Assembly: GCA_015488555.1 (NCBI GenBank)
Contig: WFNO01000011.1
Span: 1 to 45,881, forward strand
Direction of reading: 5' to 3'
DNA: 45,881 nt
Source: Gammaproteobacteria bacterium
GTDB taxonomy: Bacteria > Pseudomonadota > Gammaproteobacteria > SZUA-140
Within the stretch, counting starts at the first letter, position 1. The number at the start of each line of letters is the position of its first letter. Below, piece by piece: positions 1-7,218 of this stretch. The notes under the pieces are model-generated. The model was not told the DNA's origin. It saw only the letters and a program-made list of their open reading frames with translations, and did no database searches. The position numbers and the translations under genes were made by a program.

Positions 1-278
1 GTGGAGGCCGGCGAGGTGGGGCGGATCTTCTCCTGGGTGTTGCCGCCGCCTTCCACGTTGGCCTGGGCCAGGTACTCGGCCTCTTCCGGCGTGGTATCGC
101 TGCGCTGGTGTACGAGGATGATTTCCAGCGGCGGGTGTTCTTCCTGGGGCGGATCGAGGAACTCCGGCTGGAAACTCACGCCGAGGATGAGCACGGCATG
201 GAGCACAACGGCGAAGAACAGGGCCAGGCCCAGGCGGTCCGCCGGGGAGACGGGCGCCGGGCGCAGGGCCATGTTCAT
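1..278 (-). CDS. TonB-like energy transducer, N-terminal part (runs off window)
   Basis: The first 92 residues are visible; the rest lies beyond the left edge. It begins with a short basic cytoplasmic stretch (MNMALRPAPVSPADRLG) followed by one hydrophobic helix (LALFFAVVLHAVLILGVSF, about residues 18-36) and then a Pro/Glu-rich periplasmic stretch, including LEIILVHQ. This is the usual TonB N-terminus: an inner-membrane anchor that contacts ExbB/ExbD, followed by a proline-rich spacer. The start ATG overlaps the stop of the upstream Gx transporter gene by 4 bases, so the two are translationally coupled. The C-terminal receptor-binding domain cannot be seen, so a TolA-like or other anchored protein is not excluded. 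Confidence 0.75.
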   Translation of the reverse strand, partial: MNMALRPAPVSPADRLGLALFFAVVLHAVLILGVSFQPEFLDPPQEEHPPLEIILVHQRSDTTPEEAEYLAQANVEGGGNTQEKIRPTSPAS

Positions 279-895
279 GGGCGCAGGCCCTCCCTGTCCT
301 GAACCTCCGGGGCGGCCGCTGCCCGCGGGGGTTGGCTTTCCAAGTGGGGCAGCATGGCGGCCACGACCAGGCCGCTGGCGAAGCCGAAGAAAGCGGCCAG
401 GGTCATGAGCGGCGGCAACAGGGTGAACAGGCCCTGGTGGGGAATGAAGAAGGCGTAGGCGCACAGGAATTGCCCGCCCATGTGGGCCAGGGCCGCCAGC
501 AGGGCCATGCCCACGGGCCCGAGGTGCAGGCCCGGAGACAGGCGCGCCAGCCCCCGGGACAGTGCCAGCGCCGCGCCCAGAACCGCCAGGCTGGCCAGGG
601 CACCGCTCAGGCTGAGGGCGAAGGCCGGGGTGAGAAAGGTGCCCAGCAGGAGGCTGCCCACCAGCACCCGCAGCAGGCTCACCCATACCGCCGCCCGCCA
701 GCCGTAGAGGAACAGTACCGCCAGGGTGACCACGTTGGCCAGTCCCGGTTTGGCCCCGGGTAGGGGACTGGGCAGGGCGCTCTCGGCCACGTGGATGGCG
801 ATGGCCAGAGCGGTGAGCCAGGCGATGCGCAGGTCCTCGCGGGTGGGGGTGAGCGTGAGGGTGCGGCCGGATTGAGGGGTCCGGTTCATGTTCAT
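275..895 (-). CDS. Gx transporter family membrane protein
   Basis: A 206-residue membrane protein with about five hydrophobic segments. It carries the family signature PGLANVVTLAVL near residues 50-61, as found in Gx transporter / HepS1-like (heptaprenyl diphosphate synthase component I-like) proteins, which resemble ECF-type S components. The substrate is not established. In other bacteria these genes sit beside apbE and NusG-II-domain genes in flavin-linked extracytoplasmic electron-transfer loci, and that is exactly the arrangement here. It starts 6 bases after the NusG-II gene and ends inside the TonB start. The start could be residue 1 or Met3, since the first codons are a duplicated Met-Asn pair. 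Confidence 0.8.
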   Translation of the reverse strand: MNMNRTPQSGRTLTLTPTREDLRIAWLTALAIAIHVAESALPSPLPGAKPGLANVVTLAVLFLYGWRAAVWVSLLRVLVGSLLLGTFLTPAFALSLSGALASLAVLGAALALSRGLARLSPGLHLGPVGMALLAALAHMGGQFLCAYAFFIPHQGLFTLLPPLMTLAAFFGFASGLVVAAMLPHLESQPPRAAAAPEVQDREGLRP

Positions 896-901
896 GGGGC
901 C

Positions 902-1303
902 TCAGAAATTGATGCTGTCGTAGAGGGTGCGCGGGCCCACCACCGCCACGCTGATGCGGTTGGGCAGGCAGGCGGCGAACTCCCCGCCATGGCGCAGCCA
1001 GCCGGCGTGGATGCAGAGTTTGCCGCGGCACGGCGAGGACAGGAAACGCACCGCTCCGTCGCGGATCTCGAGCACGGTGGTGCCCAGGGGGCCCGCCAGT
1101 TCCAGGATCTGGTCGTGATCCAGGGGAAGAGTGAATTCCCGCCCATCGGCGGTGGCGATGCGGGCGGCCTCGGCCCGGCCGTCCCCCGGGAACCCGGCCC
1201 GGGATTCGGACCAGAACAGGGTATAGAGCAGCACCAGCAGGAGCAGGGTGGCGGCCGCCACCCCGTAGTCGGCGCGGGTCATGAGGGCACGGGAATGGTT
1301 CAC
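902..1303 (-). CDS. NusG domain II-containing protein
   Basis: A 133-residue protein with one N-terminal membrane helix (VAAATLLLLVLLYTLFW, about residues 15-31) and a small extracytoplasmic NusG-II domain. The domain shows the family pattern around SPCRGKLCIHAGW and FAACLPNRISV, with three cysteines that could carry a disulfide or bind a cofactor. In known families such proteins accompany ApbE and Gx transporters and are thought to be exported redox or flavin-handling partners; no reaction is proven. The start ATG overlaps the apbE stop by 4 bases, which supports the first Met, although Met8 is an alternative. Confidence 0.8.
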   Translation of the reverse strand: MNHSRALMTRADYGVAAATLLLLVLLYTLFWSESRAGFPGDGRAEAARIATADGREFTLPLDHDQILELAGPLGTTVLEIRDGAVRFLSSPCRGKLCIHAGWLRHGGEFAACLPNRISVAVVGPRTLYDSINF

Positions 1304-2484
1304 AGCGGTGTCTCGATCACTTCCGGTAAGGGTTCAGACTGGAAAATCAGGCGCTGGTTCATGGACGGGGTCACGTGGATGCGGCCGTCCTCGTCGATGA
1401 GCATCACCTGTTCGATACCCATTTGTCGGGCGACTTGTCGCCAGCCTTGAGGGCCGGCCACGAACAGGGCGGTGGCGGCGGCGTCCGCGGTGGCGGCGTC
1501 GCGGTGGATCACCGTGACGGACAGCGTGCCGGCGGCCGGATGGCCGGTACGCGGGTCGAGGATGTGGTGATAGCGCACTCCCTGGTACTCGAAGAAGCGC
1601 TCATAGTTGCCGGAGGTGAAGACACTCTCGTCCCCGCGGGTCTCCAGGGCGGCGATGATGCCCGGACCGCGGGGATCGCGGATGCCGATACGCCAGGGCC
1701 GGTCGCCGTGGCTGCCCACGGCGCGCAGGTCGCCGCCGGCGTTGACGATGGCGTTGCGCACGCCCAGGGCCAGCAGGCGCTCCACGGCCCGGTCCACGGC
1801 ATAGCCCTTGGCGAAGCCGCCCAGATCCAGTTGCAGGGCCGGGTTGGTGCTGCGCACCCGGCCACTCGCGCCGTCCGGCGCTGCTTCCAGCACCAAGTCT
1901 TCCATGGTGGGGCGGCGGGCGAGGAAGTCTCGGATGGCCGCCGCCGGCGGCGGCGGGCCGTTCGGGGGATCGTCGTTGTGGAAGCCCCACAGGCGCACCA
2001 GCCCGCCGATGGCGGGATCGAAGAGGCCGCCGCTGCGCAGGGACAGATCCCGGGCCCGGCGCAGCAGGGCCAGGCGTTCGCTGCTCACGGGCACGGTCTC
2101 GCCCGCCGCCAGGCGGCGGTTGAGTTCGGCGAGGGGGCCGGGGCGCCAGGCGTGCCACTGGCGGTGGAAGCGGTCCAGTTCTTCTTCCACGACCCGCACC
2201 GCCCGGGCCCCCAGGTCCTCGTCCACGCCCCAGAGATTCACGTCCACCAGGGTGCCCAGGGCCAGGAAGCGGCTTTGATAGACCTGCGGATCCGCCGGCG
2301 CTTGCCGCTGGCCGCAGGCGCTCAGCAGGAGGGCCGCCAGCAGGGCCGGCAGGAAGGCCCGCCAGAGGGCCTGCCGGAAACTCACTGGGAAACTTACTGG
2401 GAAACTCGGCCGGAAACTCAATTGGGGATTTCGCCGGCGGCGGGCACGCCCGCCCGGCCGGCCCTTGTTTTGTTGGGATGGCAT
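1300..2484 (-). CDS. apbE: FAD:protein FMN transferase, lipoprotein
   Basis: ApbE transfers FMN from FAD to a Ser/Thr of partner flavoproteins outside the cytoplasm, using Mg2+. The 394-residue protein has a lipoprotein signal: hydrophobic stretch at residues 44-54 and lipobox LSAC with Cys57. Family motifs follow: DLGGFAKGYAVD (220-231), NAGGDLRAVG (248-257), SGNYERFFE (291-299) and HHILDPRTGHP (306-316). I chose the ATG at 2484, two bases after gshB, because upstream codons only mirror gshB. The region before the signal is unusually long (about 40 residues) and includes four copies of a Ser-Phe-x-x unit from a 12-base tandem repeat. The target flavoprotein is not in the window. Confidence 0.93.
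   Translation of the reverse strand: MPSQQNKGRPGGRARRRRNPQLSFRPSFPVSFPVSFRQALWRAFLPALLAALLLSACGQRQAPADPQVYQSRFLALGTLVDVNLWGVDEDLGARAVRVVEEELDRFHRQWHAWRPGPLAELNRRLAAGETVPVSSERLALLRRARDLSLRSGGLFDPAIGGLVRLWGFHNDDPPNGPPPPAAAIRDFLARRPTMEDLVLEAAPDGASGRVRSTNPALQLDLGGFAKGYAVDRAVERLLALGVRNAIVNAGGDLRAVGSHGDRPWRIGIRDPRGPGIIAALETRGDESVFTSGNYERFFEYQGVRYHHILDPRTGHPAAGTLSVTVIHRDAATADAAATALFVAGPQGWRQVARQMGIEQVMLIDEDGRIHVTPSMNQRLIFQSEPLPEVIETPL
2374..2421. repeat. Four-copy 12-base tandem repeat inside apbE 5' end
   Basis: Four adjacent 12-base units of the type ccggaaactcac are seen, with a few substitutions between copies (tgggaaacttac, tgggaaactcgg, ccggaaactcaa). They lie within the apbE reading frame and encode SFRP-SFPV-SFPV-SFRQ just before the signal peptide. 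Because the unit is a multiple of three, copy-number change would lengthen or shorten the protein without a frameshift. Confidence 0.9.
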
Positions 2485-2486
2485 GT

Positions 2487-3461
2487 TCAAGAGGAGCGGG
2501 CCTCCGTGCGGGCCTGCAGGCGGGCCTCCAGGCAGTCCATGAGCCGGGCGCCGATGTCCAGGCCGTAGAGCCGGTCCAGTTCGCGAATGCAGGTGGGGCT
2601 GGTGACGTTGATCTCGGTGAGATGGCCGCCGATCACGTCCAGGCCCACGAACCACAGTCCCCGCTCGCGCAGCGCGGGTCCCACCTGCGCGCAGATCCAG
2701 CGTTCCCGCTCCGTGAGGGGCAGGCCCACCCCCTGGCCGCCGGTGGCCAGATTGGCGCGTGTCTCTCCCGGGGCCGGGATGCGGGCCAGGGCGTAGGGAA
2801 TGGGTTCGCCGTCGACGAGCAGGATGCGCTTGTCACCCTCGCGGATCTCCGGCAGGTAGCGCTGGGCCATGGTGAAACGCCGTCCCCGCTGCGTCATCAC
2901 CTCGATGATGACGTTGGCGTTGGGGTCGTCCTCCGTGACCCGGAACACCGATTCCCCACCCATGGCGTCCAGGGGCTTGAGGATGATGTCGCCGTGCCGG
3001 GCCAGGAAGCGGCGCAGGCGATCGCCGTCGCGGGTCACCAGTGTGGGCGACATGCATTGCGGGAACCAGGCGGTGTGGAGTTTTTCGTTGACGTCACGCA
3101 GGGCCCGGGGGCGGTTGAGCACCACCAGTCCTTGCGCCTCGGCCAGTTCCAGGAGGTGGGTGGCATAGAGGTATTCCAGATCCACGGGCGGGTCCTTGCG
3201 CATGAGCACGGCATCCAGCTCGTGCAGGGGGCGGTCGCTGCAGGGGCCCAGCCGGTACCAGGGCTCGGCCGCCTCGTCCAGGGCCACCTCGATGGCCTGC
3301 ATGCGGGCATGGCAGCAGCCTTCGTGCAGATAGAGATCCCCCACTTCCATGACCCACAGGCGCCAGCCCCGGCGCTGGGCGGCGCGCATCATGGCCAGGG
3401 TGCTGTCCTTCTTGGGCTGGATGGCCGCCAGCGGGTCCATCACCACGCCGATCTCGATCAT
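2487..3461 (-). CDS. gshB: Glutathione synthase
   Basis: GshB joins gamma-glutamylcysteine and glycine with ATP, the second step of cytosolic glutathione synthesis. The 324-residue protein has the normal length for the proteobacterial enzyme. It begins IGVVMDPLAAIQPKKDST, and shows the ATP-grasp segments ILKPLDAMGGESVFRV, the flexible loop RANLATGGQG and the metal-binding end TEINVTSPTCIREL. The ATG at 3461 is preceded by a GAGGTGG ribosome site; an upstream extension only mirrors gshA. It lies 55 bases after gshA, so both steps are probably co-transcribed, with apbE following two bases downstream. Confidence 0.96.
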   Translation of the reverse strand: MIEIGVVMDPLAAIQPKKDSTLAMMRAAQRRGWRLWVMEVGDLYLHEGCCHARMQAIEVALDEAAEPWYRLGPCSDRPLHELDAVLMRKDPPVDLEYLYATHLLELAEAQGLVVLNRPRALRDVNEKLHTAWFPQCMSPTLVTRDGDRLRRFLARHGDIILKPLDAMGGESVFRVTEDDPNANVIIEVMTQRGRRFTMAQRYLPEIREGDKRILLVDGEPIPYALARIPAPGETRANLATGGQGVGLPLTERERWICAQVGPALRERGLWFVGLDVIGGHLTEINVTSPTCIRELDRLYGLDIGARLMDCLEARLQARTEARSS

Positions 3462-3516
3462 CGAAGGGCCACCTCGCGCGGCGCAGGGGCGTGTCCGGTG
3501 GGATCGATATCGGGAT

Positions 3517-4839
3517 TCATGTACGAGCGGGATGGCGCGGGATGCCGCCGCTGCCGGCCTGCTCGCGGGCGGCGGCCAGCAGGGCGAGGCGGGCGACGAC
3601 CCCGTAGGCATAGAAACGATTGGGCGAGGCGTCCGGGGCCAGGTCCCGCTCGGGGGTGATGCAGGGCTTGGCGAAGGCCAGGGGTTCGAAGTGCATGCCC
3701 GGGGCGTTGAGGTTCTCGTTGGCCCCGCGCCGGGTGTGGACGCGGTAGAAGCCGCCCACCACGAAATGGTCGATGAGGTAGACCACGGGCTCGGTCACCG
3801 CCTGTTGTTCGCCCCAGGTCTCGAAGGTGTAGACCCCCTCCTGCAGGATGACCCGGGTGGTGGCCAGACCGCCCTTGGTGGTGGCCATGCGGGTCCGCTG
3901 TTTGCGATTGAGTCCGCGCACTTCCTCGGGGCTGTGCACGGTCATGACCCCCATGCCGTAGGTGCCGGCGTCCGCCTTGATCACCACGAAGGGTCGGCAG
4001 TCCAGGCGGTATTCGTCGTATTTGCGCTGGATGGCCTCCAGCAGGGTGGCCACGTTCCGGGCCAGGCATTCCTCCCCGGTGTGGGACATGAAATCGATCT
4101 CCCCGCATTGCAGGAACAGGGGCGTGATCAGCCACGGGTCGATGCCAACCAGCTCGGCGAATTCCTGCGCCACTTGGCGGTAGTGCTGGAAGTGTCCGGA
4201 TTTGAGGCGCCGGTGCCAGCCCAGGGCCAAGGGCGGGATCACCGGCTGTTCCAGGTCCTCCAGCACCGGCGGGCAGCCCGAGGCCAGGTCGTTGTTGAGC
4301 AGGATCATGCAGGGATCGAAGTCGTCCAGCACCAGGCGCCGGCCCTCGCGCCGAACCGGCTCCAGGAGCAACCGCCGTCCGGAAGGGGTCTCCAGGGTCA
4401 GGGGTTCCTTCAGATCCGGTAACAAAGAACAGATGCGCACCCGATAACCGGCCTTCTCGATGATGTCCTGGAGCGCGGCCAGGCTCTCCAGGTAGAAACG
4501 GTTGCGGGTGTGGTTCTCCGGGATGAGCATGAGCTGGCGGGCCGTGGGGCAGATGCGTTCGATGGCCGACTGCATGGCCTGAATGGCCAGCGGCAGCAGG
4601 TCCGGATTGAGATTGTTGAAACCGGCGGGGAAGAGATTGGTGTCCACCGGCGCCAGCTTGAAGCCCGCGTTGCGCAGGTCCACCGAGGCGTAGAACGGCG
4701 CCGTGGTGCGCTGCCACTGGGCGCGCAGCCAGGCCTCGATGTCCGCCTGGCGGTCCAGGAAATGGCGCTCGATGTGCTGCAACGGGCCCGTCAAGGCCGT
4801 GGTCAGATGGGGAACCGGTTGCAGATGGCGGATATTCAT
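3517..4839 (-). CDS. gshA: Glutamate-cysteine ligase, Acidithiobacillus-type
   Basis: Catalyses the ATP-dependent joining of glutamate and cysteine, the first and rate-limiting step of glutathione synthesis. At 440 residues it matches the family named after Thiobacillus/Acidithiobacillus ferrooxidans (TIGR02049) rather than the E. coli-type GshA of about 518 residues. Recognisable blocks are KLAPVDTNLFPAGFNNLN, MLIPENHTRN, FVVIKADAGTYGMGVM and VVYLIDHFVVGGFYRVH. The starting Met (MNIRHLQPVPHL) fits the family N-terminus. It is the first gene of a minus-strand run to gshB and apbE; 144 bases separate it from rsmE, leaving room for a promoter that I could not identify. Confidence 0.93.
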   Translation of the reverse strand: MNIRHLQPVPHLTTALTGPLQHIERHFLDRQADIEAWLRAQWQRTTAPFYASVDLRNAGFKLAPVDTNLFPAGFNNLNPDLLPLAIQAMQSAIERICPTARQLMLIPENHTRNRFYLESLAALQDIIEKAGYRVRICSLLPDLKEPLTLETPSGRRLLLEPVRREGRRLVLDDFDPCMILLNNDLASGCPPVLEDLEQPVIPPLALGWHRRLKSGHFQHYRQVAQEFAELVGIDPWLITPLFLQCGEIDFMSHTGEECLARNVATLLEAIQRKYDEYRLDCRPFVVIKADAGTYGMGVMTVHSPEEVRGLNRKQRTRMATTKGGLATTRVILQEGVYTFETWGEQQAVTEPVVYLIDHFVVGGFYRVHTRRGANENLNAPGMHFEPLAFAKPCITPERDLAPDASPNRFYAYGVVARLALLAAAREQAGSGGIPRHPART

Positions 4840-4983
4840 GAAATCAAAGATACAGGTTCCTCTTCTGATCAGACAAGGACCTGTCTCAAAATTCTCCGCG
4901 GCCGAGGCTCACGACCCGACTGCGCGGACTTCGAACAGGTTCGGATGCGCGCGTCTGGAGCTGCGCCGGTGGACGACGGGCCG

Positions 4984-5724
4984 TCAGCGGAAATCCCCCC
5001 ACAAGGCCTGCAGGGCGGCCAGCGCCGCCAGGGCCGCGGTCTCGGTGCGCAGGATGCGCGGGCCCAGGCGCAGGCCTTGAAATCCCCGTTCGTACAGGAG
5101 GCGGCGTTCGCGGGGGTCGAGCCCGCCTTCGGGGCCGGCGAGCAACAGGATGGTGCCGTCCGGTGGGGCGAGCCGGGCGAGTCCGGTATCGGCTTCGGCA
5201 TCCAGCAGCAGGCGCAGTGCGGCATCGGGGAGTGCGTTTGCCCAGGATTCCAGCTCCTGCGGCGGATCCAGCACGGGCAGGTGGCGGCGGCCGCATTGTT
5301 CACAGGCGTGGACGAGAATGCCCTGCCAGTGTCGCCGGCGCCGCTCCAGGCGTTCGCCGCTGAGGCGTACGGTGCTGCGCCGGGTGAACAAGGGTACGAT
5401 GCGCGAGACGCCCAGCTCCACGGCCTTTTGCAGGGTGTAGTCCATGCGTTCTCCGCGGGAGACGCCCTGGGCGAGGACGATCTCGAGGGGCGATTCGCGG
5501 GCACCCCCATCGGGGTAGGGGCTGCCCACGGTCACGCGCGCGCGGCGGCCTTCCCGCGCCAGCAAAGTGGCCCGGTGTTCGCCGCCGGCGCCGTCGAACA
5601 GGCGCAGTTCGGCGCCCGGACGCAGGCGCAGCACCTGCAGCAGGTGGCGGCTGGCGGACTCGCCCAGCAGCAAGGCTTCTCCCTCGCGCAGGGGCGCGGG
5701 GTGATGGATACGGGGGATGCGCAT
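4984..5724 (-). CDS. rsmE: 16S rRNA (uracil-1498-N3)-methyltransferase
   Basis: A 246-residue SPOUT methyltransferase that methylates U1498 of 16S rRNA in the 30S subunit using S-adenosylmethionine. The N-terminal PUA-like part (MRIPRIHHP ... HLLQVLRLRPG) precedes the SPOUT domain with VSRGERMDYTLQKAVELGV and the knot signature LLLAGPEGGL near residue 196, ending in LGPRILRTETA. Length and motifs match the family. It lies 82 bases after bioA; in many gammaproteobacteria rsmE is adjacent to gshB or bioA, as here. Two copies of a 12-base sequence similar to atccagattctg lie just upstream of its start (5742-5765). Confidence 0.95.
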   Translation of the reverse strand: MRIPRIHHPAPLREGEALLLGESASRHLLQVLRLRPGAELRLFDGAGGEHRATLLAREGRRARVTVGSPYPDGGARESPLEIVLAQGVSRGERMDYTLQKAVELGVSRIVPLFTRRSTVRLSGERLERRRRHWQGILVHACEQCGRRHLPVLDPPQELESWANALPDAALRLLLDAEADTGLARLAPPDGTILLLAGPEGGLDPRERRLLYERGFQGLRLGPRILRTETAALAALAALQALWGDFR

Positions 5725-5806
5725 GCGGTCACCCCCGTTATCCAGATTCTGATCCAGGTTCTGGTTGCAAGGCCACGTTCCGGTTTCCTCGCCGCGGCGG
5801 TTACCT

Positions 5807-7165
5807 TCAGTCGTTGCAGACCCGCTGGATGCCCGTCCAGGCGGCTTCGGTCATGAGGGCGATCTCGTCCTCCGTGATGACGTAGGGCGGCATGAAATAG
5901 ATCACGTCTCCCAGCGGCCGCAGCAGTACGCCTTGCTCCATGGCGTAGCGGCACACCTGGCGGCCGCGGCGTTCCTGCCAGGGATAGGGCTGGCGCGCGG
6001 CCTTGTCCTGTACCAGTTCCACCGCCAGGATCATGCCCTGGCGGCGGACCTCCGCCACGTGGGGGTGCTCGGCGAAGTGGGCGGTACAGCGTTCCATGTG
6101 GCGGCCCAGTTCGCGGTTGCGTCCCAGGACGTCGCTCGCGGCGAAGAGGTCCAAGGTCGCCAGAGCGGCGCTGCAGCCCAGGGGGTTGCCGGTGTAGCTG
6201 TGCGAATGGAGGAAGGCGCGCAGAGTGGCGTAATCGTCGTAGAAGGCCTCGTAGACCTCGTTGGTGGTGAGCACCACCGCCAGCGGCAGGTAGCCGCCGG
6301 TGAGTCCCTTGGACAGGCACAGGAAATCGGGGCGGATACCGGCCTGCTCGCAGGCGAACAGGGTGCCGGTGCGGCCGAAGCCCACGGCGATCTCGTCGGC
6401 GATGAGATGGACCCCGTGACGGTCGCAGGCCTGGCGCAACAGTTCGAGATAGACGGGATGATACATGCGCATGTAGCCCGCACACTGCACCAGGGGCTCC
6501 ACGATCACGGCACACACCTCGCGGGCGTGCCGGGCCAGGGTCTCTTCCATGGCCGCGAAACGGCGCCGGGAATGGTCCTCCCAGGACTCGCCGGGGGCGC
6601 GCAGGTAACAGTCGGGTGAGGGGACGGTGATGGGCTGCATGAGCAGCGGCCGGTAGGTCTCCTTGTAGAGGGCCACGTCACCCACCGCCAGGGCCCCCAG
6701 GGTCTCGCCGTGGTAGCTGTTCTCCAGGGTGATGAAGCGGGTCTTGTCCGGCTGACCGCGGTTGCGCCAATAGTGGAAGCTCATCTTCAGGGCCACTTCC
6801 ACCGCCGAGGAACCGTTGTCGGCGAAGAAGACGCGCGTGAGGCCCTCGGGTGTGAGGGCCACCAGGCGTTCGGCCAGTGTCACCGCCGGTTCGTGCGTGA
6901 AGCCTGCCAGGATGACGTGCTCCAGGGTCTCCAGCTGCCGGGTCACGGCGGCGTTGATGTGCGGGTGGGCGTGGCCGAACAGGTTCACCCACCAGGAACT
7001 GATGGCGTCCAGGTAACGCCGGCCGTCGTAGTCCTCCAGCCACACGCCCCGGCCGCGGCGGATGGGCACGGGCGGCAGTTCCTCGTGGTCCTTCATCTGC
7101 GTGCAGGGGTGCCACAGGACCCGCAGGTCCCGGGCGGCGAGACCAGCATTGTCGAGCGCTGTCAT
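5807..7165 (-). CDS. bioA: Adenosylmethionine-8-amino-7-oxononanoate aminotransferase
   Basis: BioA makes 7,8-diaminopelargonate in biotin synthesis, with S-adenosylmethionine as amino donor and PLP as cofactor. The 452-residue protein opens with the family signature LWHPCTQMKDHEELPP, then YLDAISSWWVNLFGH (substrate and fold contacts), the PLP-phosphate segment NGSSAVEVALKM, the Asp motif LIADEIAVGFGRTG and the Schiff-base lysine in LCLSKGLTGGYLPLA. HSYTGNPLGCSAAL follows. The ATG at 7165 gives the expected N-terminus; a longer frame upstream only mirrors the VWA gene. Biotin made here would be used by the BirA encoded at 11057. No BirA-like operator was recognised upstream. Confidence 0.96.
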   Translation of the reverse strand: MTALDNAGLAARDLRVLWHPCTQMKDHEELPPVPIRRGRGVWLEDYDGRRYLDAISSWWVNLFGHAHPHINAAVTRQLETLEHVILAGFTHEPAVTLAERLVALTPEGLTRVFFADNGSSAVEVALKMSFHYWRNRGQPDKTRFITLENSYHGETLGALAVGDVALYKETYRPLLMQPITVPSPDCYLRAPGESWEDHSRRRFAAMEETLARHAREVCAVIVEPLVQCAGYMRMYHPVYLELLRQACDRHGVHLIADEIAVGFGRTGTLFACEQAGIRPDFLCLSKGLTGGYLPLAVVLTTNEVYEAFYDDYATLRAFLHSHSYTGNPLGCSAALATLDLFAASDVLGRNRELGRHMERCTAHFAEHPHVAEVRRQGMILAVELVQDKAARQPYPWQERRGRQVCRYAMEQGVLLRPLGDVIYFMPPYVITEDEIALMTEAAWTGIQRVCND

Positions 7166-7218
7166 GGTGACATTGTACCCCAGGATTGCGCGACCCGGAG
7201 GCGGAGGAAGGGACTGTG

